NCBI GenBank assembly: GCA_950295325.1 | Contig: OX485804.1 | Span: forward strand, 66,068,033-66,132,032 | Direction: 5' to 3' | Length of the DNA: 64,000 bases | Source of the DNA: Polytrichum commune | Taxonomy: Eukaryota > Streptophyta > Polytrichopsida > Polytrichales > Polytrichaceae | Part shown: piece by piece, positions 1 to 9,449 of the stretch | How the letters are laid out: every line of letters starts with the position of its first letter | How positions within the stretch are numbered: the stretch's first letter is position 1 | Notes under the pieces: model-generated | Seen by the model: only the letters and a program-made list of their open reading frames with translations | Database searches by the model: none | What the model was told of the DNA's origin: nothing | Position numbers and translations under genes: made by a program

Positions 1-231
1 GCCACCAACAATGTATGCATGACATTTTTTTCATTAATACCAATTCTCGCTATTTAGAATTCCACATACAGTGTTTTTTTCCCCCCTTTAGAGTAAAGGA
101 ACTTTTATTGCCTTGAGATTGTACTACTACAATCTCCTAAACGTAGCACACCTACTTCAAGAAGGTGGTACCAAGGTGACATCAACATTTTGCCTTCTGG
201 TTCTAAGATATGTGTGTGTTATTTGGTTCAC

Positions 232-540
232 TTTTCATGTTCTCCAACTCCTACCAATTAGATTTACACAACAAAGCTCATGTCGCATTAGCAAATCTAT
301 GATGAAAAATTTGCAAAAACCGCATTCAAATTTGGACCTCCCTTGATTTGATTATGATTATCAGAAGCGCATGTTGGTTAACTTCTTAATATTACTTGTG
401 TTCACTAATATTGAGTGTAGAGTAGTTATTAATATATGAAGATGTAGTCCAATCTCTTGTAAACAAGTGTCTTTATGGTGTTTGCTCTTTGATCCTCACC
501 GAACCACATACCAATCAAAAATAGGGGTTTGAATAAGAAA
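232..540 (+). repeat. Dispersed repeat R1, copy 1
   Basis: About 300 bp that returns in the same orientation at 1428-1740 and in reverse orientation at about 52650-52935, inside an intron of the coiled-coil gene. Shared blocks run in the same order: a segment near CTCCAACTCCTACCAATTAG, a GCAAAAACCG stretch, GTGTTCACT...TTGAGTGTAGAGTAG, and GTTTGCTC-TTGATCC. The copies have diverged by substitutions and small indels. No coding sequence is seen. The superfamily is unknown. Confidence 0.75.
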
Positions 541-632
541 ATGAGCCACTTAAGACCCATCTACCTTAAAAGAAAACACACTCCAAGCATGCATCACAGA
601 CTTAGTTGCTGCATACTTATATTATATAGTAG

Positions 633-666
<34 letters not shown>
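633..666. repeat. (AC)n(AT)n microsatellite
   Basis: A compound dinucleotide run: about eight AC units followed by about nine AT units. Confidence 0.9.
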
Positions 667-1427
667 TTCAGACAAGCAGGCAGCTTAGTTTCACATAGTA
701 TTATATAGTATTGAAGTACACATGCAGAAAACAGCAGGAACCTCTTTCTCGTAGTCTGGCAGCCACAAACCAGTCCTTCTCCTTATCTGTGGTGGCAGTT
801 CGTGCCATTTTGATCATGGAATGATGGGGACCTTTTCTTTTCTTCTTCTTTGAATGCTTAGCAAAGCATAACATCATAATACAACTCAATCAATGGATTT
901 TATATAACTCGCCGGTCTTGTGGCCTTTATATAATAGAAATTCAAAATGCACTATCATACAACACAATTGAAGATATTTTATATATTACTTTGACCGTGT
1001 TTTCAAATTGGCCTTTTGTTTTGTATTAGTATTTAGATTGCATACCACAATCTGAGATTTACGGAAGTTTTGCTAAGTTTTTTTTAAAGTCTTATGTGTT
1101 ATTTTCTTACATAGACTTTTGGAACTCATCAAGACCTTAGGAGACATGAGTTTCTGACAACATGGATACAATTTCAACAAATTAGTGCACAACATCCGCG
1201 AAATCCACAACAGATGCATGCAAAAATAAAATAAAATATTGTGGTAAAGTATGTTCATAACAATATTTAGCTTCTATCAATTGTTATATTCTAATAATAT
1301 TTAGTGATAATGCTTCCTATGGGTTTATCAAGCTAAATTAGTTTAGACAAGCATCCACAAGGTATAATTCTAGCACCTTGCATGACATATTCTTGGTCCC
1401 ACCCAACTTGGTCACTTAGTTGAATAA

Positions 1428-1740
1428 TGTTATGTTCTCCAAATCCTACCAATTAGATTTGCACAACGAAACTTGTGTTGCAGCAGCAAACCTATGATGA
1501 AACATTTGCAAAAACCGGATCAAAAACCATACCTCGATTTAGTTATAGTTATCGAAAGTACATGTTTGTTGATTTCTTAACTAGATACACAAGTCCCCCC
1601 AATTGTGTTCACTATTGAGTGTAGAGTAGTCATTAATATTTGAATACATAGTCCAATTTCTTTTCAACATATGTATTTATGATGTTTGCTCATTGATCCC
1701 CACCAAACCACATTACACCAATCAAATCTAGAGGTCCAAT
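1428..1740 (+). repeat. Dispersed repeat R1, copy 2
   Basis: Direct repeat of 232-540, about 1.2 kb away, with the same order of conserved blocks and a small insertion (a C-rich stretch near 1595). A third, inverted copy is at about 52650-52935. Confidence 0.75.
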
Positions 1741-2021
1741 TAAACAAACGAGCCACTTAAGACTCATCACATACCTTAGTCATGTTGTCACCATGATATT
1801 GGGATGTATGTCATTGCTAGAGCCATGAGCAAACCATGCATGGTGGTGTCTAAGTAAACCCATCCATTGGGAATGTTCAAACAAATTCACTATTCAATAG
1901 CATGGATATTTCTATCTCAACTCATTTGACTTCATGAATGACATCCGAGACCTTAAATTAATCTAGAGGGTCATTGTTGGAATGAATTAGCCTTGAACGC
2001 CCTACGTGAGGTTTGTCTGTT

Positions 2022-2148
2022 CTAAAGCCCCTTCATCCATGATAATCAACGAGTATATGTAGACACTATAGAGTCATGAGCCCATGTTGATGGTTTGCGA
2101 TTTGTGGCGTCTGCATAAACTCATTCGTCGTGGATGAAGGGGCTTTAG
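2022..2148. other. Long imperfect hairpin, miRNA-precursor-like
   Basis: The arm starting at 2022 and the arm ending at 2148 are reverse complements. The first 18 bp (CTAAAGCCCCTTCATCCA) pair perfectly, and pairing then continues with bulges for about 20-30 bp more, leaving a loop of a few tens of bases. The foldback is about 127 nt, within the size range of plant pri-miRNA stems. It matches no miRNA family I recognise and could equally be a small MITE. Confidence 0.5.
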
Positions 2149-2439
2149 TAAATAAAATCCCCTACAAGATATAAGGCCACTTCACACATGAGCCAAGGGT
2201 TGTGACCATTTAATGGTGAGGGCCCTTGACTTTCATCCAAAGGCCATACCATGAGTGTTGGGATGGTCATTTTGTGAAGTCACATGCCCTTAAGCATAGT
2301 GTGAAGTGAGATGGGATCATTACATATTATTCTATTGGTGGAGAAAAATGGGCAACTCTACTTCACTCGTTATATATCTTCATTTTTTTATTTCATTATT
2401 TTTTAAAAATTACATTGGTGAGGCAGGAAAGAAGAGCAC

Positions 2440-3200
2440 GATGAATCATCTTAAGAGACGAGGGAGGATCCTTGTTGCATTGGCTTTATATTGGTGTTTG
2501 CACATGATTGTGCAACATGTACTTGATATGCAAGTGTTGACATTCAATAGAGAATGGGACAATGCCTTGATTTTTAGCATTTGCTTTGGAATATGAACAT
2601 GAGTGATCATAGTGTGTGGGTATTTGAAAGAAATATGGGATTCACCAATAAATTATTATTGATTTCTTTCACGGAATAATTTGTTCAAGCAAAGAACTAG
2701 TGTATCCCATCATACATTGAAGTTTCTTTGTAAGAGGTTAATAGGTCCGTATTTGCAAAGGAAGAATACATGTATGAGAGAAGCAATTTCAATTGAAAGT
2801 AAAGTTGCAATGTCATTAGAAAGACTTGAGACTGAACATACTTTGTGTATTATAGGAGAGGTACATGAGTTGGCCGTAAGTACAATTTCAAAAATTGTGA
2901 GAATTTTTTGTAAATTGATAAGAATTCATTTGCAACGCTTTTTTGCGCAATTGTTAAGTCTAGCTTGATTTAGGATTTTAACATAAGAATTTGAACACTT
3001 CATGTAATTCCTCATATTATTGAAGCAATTTATGATTGTTAGATTCCAATATTTACACATGTTATTACAAGAAAAAATCATGATCATTGTCAAAAGTCAT
3101 TTGATTCAACTTGACTACAAGGTATTTGTTGATGCAAAATGTGTGTGTTTGGAATTATAAATTTGGATGTGTAGGAAGTATACACAATTACTAGGAAATT
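2440..3200 (+). pseudogene. PIF/Harbinger transposase relic
   Basis: The open segment at 2681-2968 reads FKQRTSVSHHTLKFLC...MREAISIESKVAMSLERLET...VSTISKIVRIFCKLI. This is the N-terminal helix-turn-helix pattern of PIF/Harbinger (ALP1-like, DDE_Tnp_4) transposases. Downstream, in another frame, IPHIIEAI, IPIF, LQGI and DAKC-like fragments follow in the family order (usual forms IPHIIEAIDGSHIPI and LQGIVDA). An upstream piece from about 2440 (KRRGRILVALALYW) may belong to the same protein. Frameshifts and stop codons break it, so it is dead. The terminal repeats were not located. Confidence 0.7.
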
Positions 3201-3574
3201 ATGTAGGAAATTATTATGACTTCATGTCATTATGGGTTTTATTATGGGTTTTATTATGGGTTTAGGAGGAAGAGGTACTATTATTAATTAAAAAAATCCT
3301 CTAGAAAGATGTGAAGATGTTAACAAAGACATTGATTTTTTTTTTTTAATTAATTTTTTTTTCTCTAATTGTTTTTGCTAGATGGTAAAAGAATACATGA
3401 AGTAATAGTCAAATTATTATGAAAAATGAAGCTGAAAAAATAATGAAACATAAATTTTTATGATATAAACATTAAATCTAATATGAATGAATGATTGTAA
3501 TTTATGTATTAATGTTATTATATGCATATTCATATTTTTCAATATATTTTCTAATATATATTTTTAGCCTTTAG

Positions 3575-3671
3575 AATATAACCATGGGAGGTCCCAACGT
3601 AGTGCAAAACTAGATTTAATATGAGTCTTCTAGTCTCCTTGCACTGGGTTGGGGCATCCCATGGTTATATT
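3575..3671. other. Short imperfect hairpin, miRNA-precursor-like
   Basis: Arms 3575-3614 and 3630-3671 pair as an imperfect stem of about 40 bp with a loop of about 15 nt. The base of the stem is AATATAACCATGGGA opposite TCCCATGGTTATATT, and the middle pairs TAGTGCAA with TTGCACT. The 97-nt foldback has the size and mismatch pattern of a plant miRNA precursor. No known mature miRNA is recognised. Confidence 0.5.
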
Positions 3672-3758
3672 TTTAGGGCTCACAACAAACGCACATTGCT
3701 TAACCCCTCAAATGTGCCCAAAAAATGTGACATCAATTTCAATGACCATAGCTCAAGA

Positions 3759-4101
3759 CTCGGGGGGGGGGGGGGGTAGTCATTGGTTGGAGTAGCAATA
3801 TACGTGCGAACAAATGATAGGGTATTTTAAAACATGGGGGCTAAAAATTATAAATGGACTTAAGAGTAATATAGGGTATCAAAAATGGCACTGGACATCT
3901 TTAAAGTACTATAGGGTATGGAATAATAGGTAATTTGGAATTATAAGTAATGCAAGCCATTTTTCTATTAACCCAAAGTAGAAAATCACATAATGATAGC
4001 ATGTGAAAAAAAGAAGAGAATTTAAAGTAATACCCCCCTATAAAATAGTGGTCGTTCGCACCTATATCCTTAACTTTTTAACACACTGCCCCCCCCCCAA
4101 G
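3759..4101. mobile_element. MITE with poly-G/poly-C termini and 8-bp TSD
   Basis: Flanked by the direct repeat GCTCAAGA at 3751-3758 and 4102-4109. The left end is CTC followed by 15 G; the right end is 10 C followed by AAG. The ends are inverted repeats that also share an ATA(C/G)GTGCGAAC block about 45 bp inside each end (near 3800 and 4054). At 343 bp with no coding capacity it is a non-autonomous DNA element. An 8-bp duplication suggests a hAT-type element, but the poly-G ends are unusual. Confidence 0.6.
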
Positions 4102-4109
4102 GCTCAAGA

Positions 4110-5232
4110 TCTAAAGATTATTTTGACAAATTAAACTATATATATAGATGTTTGCAAGTTAGAGGTGACTACTTACAGTCCAAATTTTAACCATTGAAAT
4201 TTTGTTATGTAGGAGGTTATGATAGGAATGTCAATGGTGGCCTTGAGGAGCAGTAGTCTAAAAATTAAAATGGGGTTGTTTTTTTGATCAATTCACCACT
4301 CAGATCATCTCCAAGTGACAAAATGCTACCCTCATTCAAATGTAGGGAAATATACCTAGTCAAATAAGCTCACAAATCTTGAAACCATTATTCTATGATT
4401 TTTTGGGAAGCTTTGCAATTTGAGGCAGCGGTGCCACAATTATGCACCTTCCACATGGATTTACACCCACCAACACAAGTTGAACTAAAAATTCCAAGGA
4501 TAGATGTTTAAGACATGTTGCATTTGAGTGTTATGCAAATTTTCAGATCAACTGGGAATCATTTGCATATAGGGATCAACATGTCTAAGATATGCTGCCC
4601 CTAAACCGCGGAGGTAACAAATGTCAAGCATGCATTTGTGGACCGGCGCCATTGTAAACCAATTGAGAGCACACTCCCACGTTTGAATTAATAAAAAACT
4701 AGTTAACTTTGAATAAAAATTATCCACATGGCAAGACATAGGAAACCGGAGCATGAACAAGAAAAGTAGTTGAAACAATCCCGAAGTGGTGTCAAAGTGG
4801 TAAAAGCGAACTGGTCACGACCAGATTATGGTTGCAAAGGACATTAGGGCTTAATAATGTTCAGGCTCTTTCCAAGCATGTTCCTCCTCTTTGTAAGAGA
4901 ACGAATCACCAATCCATTAGAAGTACGAGAACTGTCATTTCAAAAACCTATTGCAGTGAAAGGAAGAGTTGATGATGCCACCCGGAGTCTTGATGCGCTT
5001 GCAACTCCAAGAACTATTATTATACTACTGCAGCAATATATTATATCAAACTTGCACCTTCAAAAATTCTAAGAATCTGCTTGCTTAATTAGATGCATGG
5101 GCTCCGAAGGCGATCGAACCTCACGGAGCAGCATCCATGTTATGTATGTACCGATTATTCCCCAACATAATCGTGGTGGTCGGTATATCATGATCCTCGT
5201 CTGGTGGCGTGGGGATCGATCTACGTCTGCGT
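4110..5232. other. Intergenic / downstream flank of the first PR-1 gene
   Basis: No coding region is supported. About 4864-4988 is duplicated at 6329-6445 (blocks CTCTTTCCAAGCATGT and ACCAATCCATTAGAAGTA). The rest is unremarkable AT-rich DNA. Confidence 0.6.
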
Positions 5233-5766
5233 TTAGTAGGGTTTCTGGCCGACGATGTTTCCAGGCGGGTAGTAGCTGCAGATGATGTAAGTGGAGGCGT
5301 CGCTGCAAGACACTGAAGCGCAGCCGATGTCGGTGGTGGTCGACCAGACCACCTGCGTGTAGTGGCCGCACTCGTAGCCGCTGGCGCAGGAGTTGGAGTT
5401 GTAATCGTAGTATTGCTTCTCGCTCACCCAAGAGTTGACGGCATCCCCGGGTGACCAGGTGGCTCCGGCGGATCCCCAGAACAAATTCTCGCCATACGGG
5501 CCTCCCGAGTGCACCAGATTGCCGCCCGAGCAACTGCTGGTCTGAGACTGCGCGTAGTTAAGAGCGTAGGCCTCCACGGTGGAGTTCCAAACGACGGCCG
5601 CGACGCCGACCGCGCTCCGGGCGCTGTTGTGGGGGTCCAGGTACGCGCTCTGCGTCGTCGTCTGCGCATTGGTATGATGTTCGGCGTGCAGGATCAGCAC
5701 CGCGAGCAGCGCAACCGAGGCAACTGTGCGCCGGCAGAGGAATTCTCCCACTCCGAGTGCGGCCAT
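5233..5766 (-). CDS. Pathogenesis-related protein 1 (PR-1 / CAP superfamily), copy 1
   Basis: An intronless gene for a 177-residue secreted PR-1-type CAP protein. The ATG at 5766 is chosen because it has a good context (AGT ATG GCC) and is followed by a signal peptide: a hydrophobic [12 protein letters not shown] core, with likely cleavage near HTNA-Q at about residue 34. The CAP domain follows: PHNSAR (His46), [10 protein letters not shown] (Glu93), and [10 protein letters not shown] (Glu132, His135). These four residues are the usual CAP cavity tetrad. Six cysteines (79, 127, 133, 149, 154, 163) match the three disulfides of plant PR-1. The last 11 residues, [11 protein letters not shown] after CSYY, fit the CAPE consensus CxYxPxGNxxxxxPY. 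In the family, PR-1 is apoplastic, binds sterols and is induced by defence signalling. Tandem with the copy at 9450-9962. No break is seen. An in-frame upstream ATG at 5865 would precede the signal peptide and is unlikely. Confidence 0.93.
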   Translation of the reverse strand: MAALGVGEFLCRRTVASVALLAVLILHAEHHTNAQTTTQSAYLDPHNSARSAVGVAAVVWNSTVEAYALNYAQSQTSSCSGGNLVHSGGPYGENLFWGSAGATWSPGDAVNSWVSEKQYYDYNSNSCASGYECGHYTQVVWSTTTDIGCASVSCSDASTYIICSYYPPGNIVGQKPY

Positions 5767-5959
5767 ACTGGTACTCTGGGGTGATGAATAATGAAAGTTT
5801 GGACAAGTTTGCTCTTGATGATTGGAGATCAACCGATTCAAGACGGTCGTTGCAGGTGATTCCAAAGGTGCAGGTGGCGTGGGACGTATGGTTGGTGGAT
5901 TGACGACCCTGCTTTCATTCCGTAGATCGCGATGTGTTTGGTTAGTATAGTAGGATGTT

Positions 5960-5967
5960 CATATATG
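5960..5967 (-). promoter_or_regulatory. Possible TATA box of PR-1 copy 1
   Basis: CATATATG lies about 195 bp upstream of the PR-1 ATG at 5766. It is the best TATA-like motif in the immediate upstream region. It is palindromic, so its orientation is not informative. Assigned by position only. Confidence 0.3.
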
Positions 5968-6328
5968 CAGCTCACCAATTCCTGAGCTCTTGCAAGTTGC
6001 AGCAACGCGAAATCTGCCTGGGGTGACAACTATTTGAAGAACTCGCAGGGGTCGCCGTCTTTAAAACTCGGTTTGTAGCTGCTAAATCATTTCTAAGAGA
6101 TTGGGAGCTACTGTCGTATTACAAGCATCATCAAGACTCAAAATCCTGAGAAAGTTCATGAATTTTCTGAAGAAGCTGGGAAATTCAACTCCTAGGGCGG
6201 GGGTCTGGATGGTGACCCCTCTTTTAAAGGGGTTGCTTCTAATTGCTTCTTAAAATATTGACACTTGAAAGTCAAAATCTTTTCTAATTCAGACACAAAT
6301 CACATCAATGGAATCCTCCCAATGCCCT

Positions 6329-6445
6329 CTTTCCAAGCATGTTTCTCCTCTTTGCGGAAGTCTAACAAATTACCAATCCATTAGAAGTATTCGAACTTAT
6401 TTAGAAACAACTGTTATAGATTCTGGGAGAGTTGTGACCCGGAGA
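6329..6445. repeat. Duplicate of the PR-1 3' flank
   Basis: Matches 4864-4988 in the same orientation: CTCTTTCCAAGCATGT, ACCAATCCATTAGAAGTA, and a shared GAGTT..GACCCGGA segment. The first copy lies about 250-370 bp downstream of the PR-1 copy 1 stop. This copy may be the matching 3' flank of PR-1 copy 2, pushed about 3 kb away by later insertions. Confidence 0.6.
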
Positions 6446-7101
6446 AACTCAGCTCACAAGGTCCTTGAAGTGTCCATAAATATCTAGGAAGTCATGGGTA
6501 TACCGATACGATTATATAGGGTAGCACTAGGGAGAGTAGTACATCTAACAACATCCTAGAGATACTGGGCAAAGGCGATGAGCTTCAAGGTCCTGTGAAG
6601 CTGAATCCGGTCTAACAATCAGACTAGTGATCGCATCTGAACCTTTCAAGCATATTAGTAGCAGCAAATTTTGGAGATCAACATGACATACATCTCAATA
6701 TTGCCCATTGTCCTTGTACATATAATTTTGGCAACCCTTGCCCTCTTGCACGGTCTCAGCTCATAATTACACTGATCAGTCCGCATCCCCCAATCTACAT
6801 CTGAGATATACCGAGTCAGAACAAATAACAAGATATCATGCATGAACGAGAGATACATACCAATGGATTGGAAATGTTGTGCAGCAGTCGATGATACACA
6901 CACTTGGTATCCCAGACTTGTTATCCCAGACTCTTGTGATAACCACTGGTTTATATACATATTGTGGCCAGGCTTGAAACCAACAACATTGGGCATATGC
7001 TGACCTGGCGCAATTAGCGATGGATGTAATCGTACAGACAGATCAAAAATGGGGAAGTAATGGATGTCATCATACAGACAGATAAAAAAATGGGGAAGTA
7101 C
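6446..7101. other. Intergenic, with a ~42-bp direct duplication
   Basis: No gene is supported; the long open frame on the minus strand at 6655-7125 has no recognisable domain. At 7020-7100 a unit of about 42 bp (TGGATGTMAT...ACAGACAGAT...GGGGAAGTA) occurs twice in tandem, directly left of the MITE. Confidence 0.5.
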
Positions 7102-7138
7102 ACCGTTTATGGTATTTAGCGTCACTTACTATTTGGAA

Positions 7139-7142
<4 letters not shown>

Positions 7143-7171
<29 letters not shown>

Positions 7172-7204
7172 CTTCTTCTTCTTTTTTTTTTTTTTTTTTT
7201 TTTT
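7143..7204. repeat. (TTC)n and poly-T tract (SINE tail)
   Basis: About 13 TTC units followed by about 22 T. This is the 3' tail of the SINE read on the plus strand. Open frames through it are artefacts. Confidence 0.95.
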
Positions 7205-7376
7205 GAGACAGAAGACCGACAGGCCAGCGCCAAAGCACATGAGGTAGTTCACCACCTAGCAAGTTTTCCGTCAAGTAGAGAGGAGATTTCACAGCCGGTA
7301 TTCGAACAACCAACCTTTTCCTTGAGATTTGGGTATCTCTCCACCATCATCCGGTAGTTTAAGGTCATCTCGGACC
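7143..7376 (-). mobile_element. tRNA-derived SINE with perfect 15-bp TSD
   Basis: Flanked by ACTATTTGGAATTAC at 7128-7142 and 7377-7391, identical over 15 bp. Read on the minus strand it starts GGTCCGAGATGACC and has an A-box-like TGGTGGAGAGA. It then has a B-box-like GGTTGTTCGAATACC, a body of about 130 bp, a run of about 22 A, and ends in (GAA)n. Pol III boxes, an A-rich tail and a long TSD are the classic SINE structure. A related head segment with a better B box (GGTTCAATTCC) is at 55262-55370. Confidence 0.9.
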
Positions 7377-7568
7377 ACTATTTGGAATTACGCATTTCAA
7401 TAACCTCTTAATTAGGAATTCAAGTCTTACTGGCAAAAGTTGAATAGGCTATTTGGACATTATAGAGCAATATAAATGAATTTTCTTGGTTAAATATTAT
7501 ATTCTCAATAAATCGATATAGCACTGTGTAGCTCCGAATAGTAAGTGACACTAAATACCATAAATGGT

Positions 7569-9039
7569 ATAGTACTAGTACTTCATTAAACTAGAATATG
7601 TTGACATTCTTGAATGGCGGATAGAGAATGTGCATACAATTTGCATGGAAAGGCTTAGAATTCGTCACAGTCCAGAAGCACCAATTAATATTCAACATGA
7701 AGGCGGTGGCGGTTCAAACCTTTCTTCTTAGATCACCATCGTGGAATGAACGTGGACACTGAGGAGAAAGGCTTGTGACTAGATTAAGGTTGACCACGGT
7801 TACAACAACTTATCTGTTGAAAATTGAGGGCCACCACCAACTTACAAGAAGGGGGAGTGGGACCTCCTGTTGTTGCCCAAGTGAACGCCACACATGCTCA
7901 AAAACTGTCGGATTCACTCATGGTTGGTGTGATTTGTTACCTCCATCTTTCCTATGTGTATTTTCCCTTGTCCCTTTCTCATTTTGTGGAATTATCGTGT
8001 TTTTACCTCGTTGTCTCCCTTCCCACTGTTCTATGATTTCTAGGTCTATTTGGAAAATTCAAGGCATAATAAGCTTAATAAATTATGGTGTTAAGTTCCT
8101 GGAGGTTGAATAGCTTGTCCCCGCTTCAGTTTTAGGGGGGCTTTTGATGATGATTTATGATCATTATCCTGCTCTAATGTTCTCGAGCATTAAGTGGCCC
8201 GAGGCAGGCTCCGGACTTAGTTGGCAAAACAGTAGGTCACATGTCTAGGGAGGCTACCGGAATGTAAATGTCGAATGAATTTATTTTCAGAAGATTAATT
8301 AAAATGTAGCGAACCCGGTTTAACTTTCTCGCACTTTCATTCGACAAATTGGAAGATGAAAGTGCCCAATTCCGACACTTGTTTTCTGACTCCCAATTTG
8401 CAATGTGGGAAGTCAGAATGAATACCAATAATTTTATTCTAAGGATAAACAAAAGACCGTTCACTGCCCGTGAGTGCCCATCAAGTATAGAGCAGATCAA
8501 TTTTGTAGATTATTAGGATTGAGCTAGTCTTCAGGCCTAGCAATACCATACGTATTTAATTCATCAGTTTTGTGATAAGGATCACTCCTACAATATAGAT
8601 CCTAAGAAGTCCTGTACATGATGATTGTGCAGACTTCTGAACAATATTTCTCGATTTATGCAATAACTTTTCAAATTGGCTCAAGATTATGCACCGTTGG
8701 CTTAAAATTAGCTCAAAATCACTTGTACTTCTTAACCGGAGCAACTCATGAGGAAAGCCATGATGATCATGAAGCTTGTAATCTTCTTGGATAAGAGACT
8801 GAACTAGAATTACATCCTGCAAGTCCCAAGTTGACTCAACTTGGGGTCAGTCCTATGTATGCTATCATGCTCATGTACCTCGTCATGCTCGAATATCATA
8901 ATGCCCGCTTGCCAACATTCGATCCGGTGCGCTAGAATGCATCGGTATACTTTATCAGTGTGTAAGGTATTATTGTCAAGTAGACGTGCCTAATTCGGTT
9001 ACTGATCTTTATCTAACACCTTTATGATCTTTAACATCT
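7569..9039. other. Intergenic DNA
   Basis: No convincing coding sequence; open frames here are short and lack domains. A small inverted pair (TGTCGAATGAA near 8267 and TTCATTCGACA near 8337) is seen. It probably represents insertions between the two PR-1 genes. Confidence 0.5.
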
Positions 9040-9420
9040 TAATTGGAGTGGTATGTGGTTTGGTGTGGCTACAAGAACGGTTACCAGAAAGGCATGTGTT
9101 TAAAAAGAGTGTGAATTGAGTGCTCAACATATGATGCATGACACCCATTGGAGGCTTATTAGTCAACATTACGGGTGAGCTATATGACCATCTGATGAAC
9201 ACGAAAATCATTCCCTTTCATAATGAATTAGATATTCACATGAACTCCTAAAATTATGAGGAAAGTGGCTACGGCTTCGATTTGGATTTGCCAACTATCT
9301 CGTACTAGTCGCGTGTTTCATGTCCTAGGAGAAGTGCGCTTGCCGGAAAAAGTAACCACAGGCTACCTCAATGCACCAATCCTAGCAAACCTGGGCCGGT
9401 GGAGTGTAAGGCTACACAGA
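9040..9420 (+). repeat. Dispersed repeat R2, copy 1
   Basis: Matches 47390-47760. Shared blocks include AGAAAGGCATGTG, a TATATGACCA(C/T)(C/T)T segment, GGATTTGCCAA(C/T)TATCT, and GCGTGTTTCA followed by ATCCTA/GTCCTA. It ends just before the PR-1 copy 2 stop codon. Part of it also resembles intron repeats at 52970-53110 and 61380-61640. Confidence 0.65.
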
Positions 9421-9449
9421 ACCATCAATCATCCGGTACTAAATTACAA

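Larger units (their letters stand above)
7102..7568. mobile_element. MITE with ~28-bp TIRs, split by a SINE
   Basis: The left end ACCGTTTATGGTATTTAGCG and the right end (read in reverse complement) ACCATTTATGGTATTTAGTG are inverted repeats that continue through TCACTTACTATT. Without the SINE at 7143-7376 and one copy of its target duplication, the element is about 220 bp. Its ends resemble those of the larger T family near 43 kb, 58 kb and 63.6 kb, so it is probably a short member of that family. The flanking TSD is not certain. Confidence 0.7.

Noticed and set aside
4780-4870. tRNA gene or SINE head (GGTGTCAAAGTGGTAAAAGCG)
   Set aside because: Only a weak A-box-like and a poor B-box-like match, no cloverleaf, no tail or TSD.
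5424-5806. Overlapping open frames on both strands within the PR-1 gene
   Set aside because: Arg-rich shadows of the real GC-rich PR-1 frame.
6655-7125. 156-codon minus-strand open frame as a gene
   Set aside because: No domain, no signal, no codon pattern, and it ends inside the MITE/SINE.
7064-7357. Leu/Glu-rich open frames through the (TTC)n tract
   Set aside because: Translation of a microsatellite and SINE tail; no domain.
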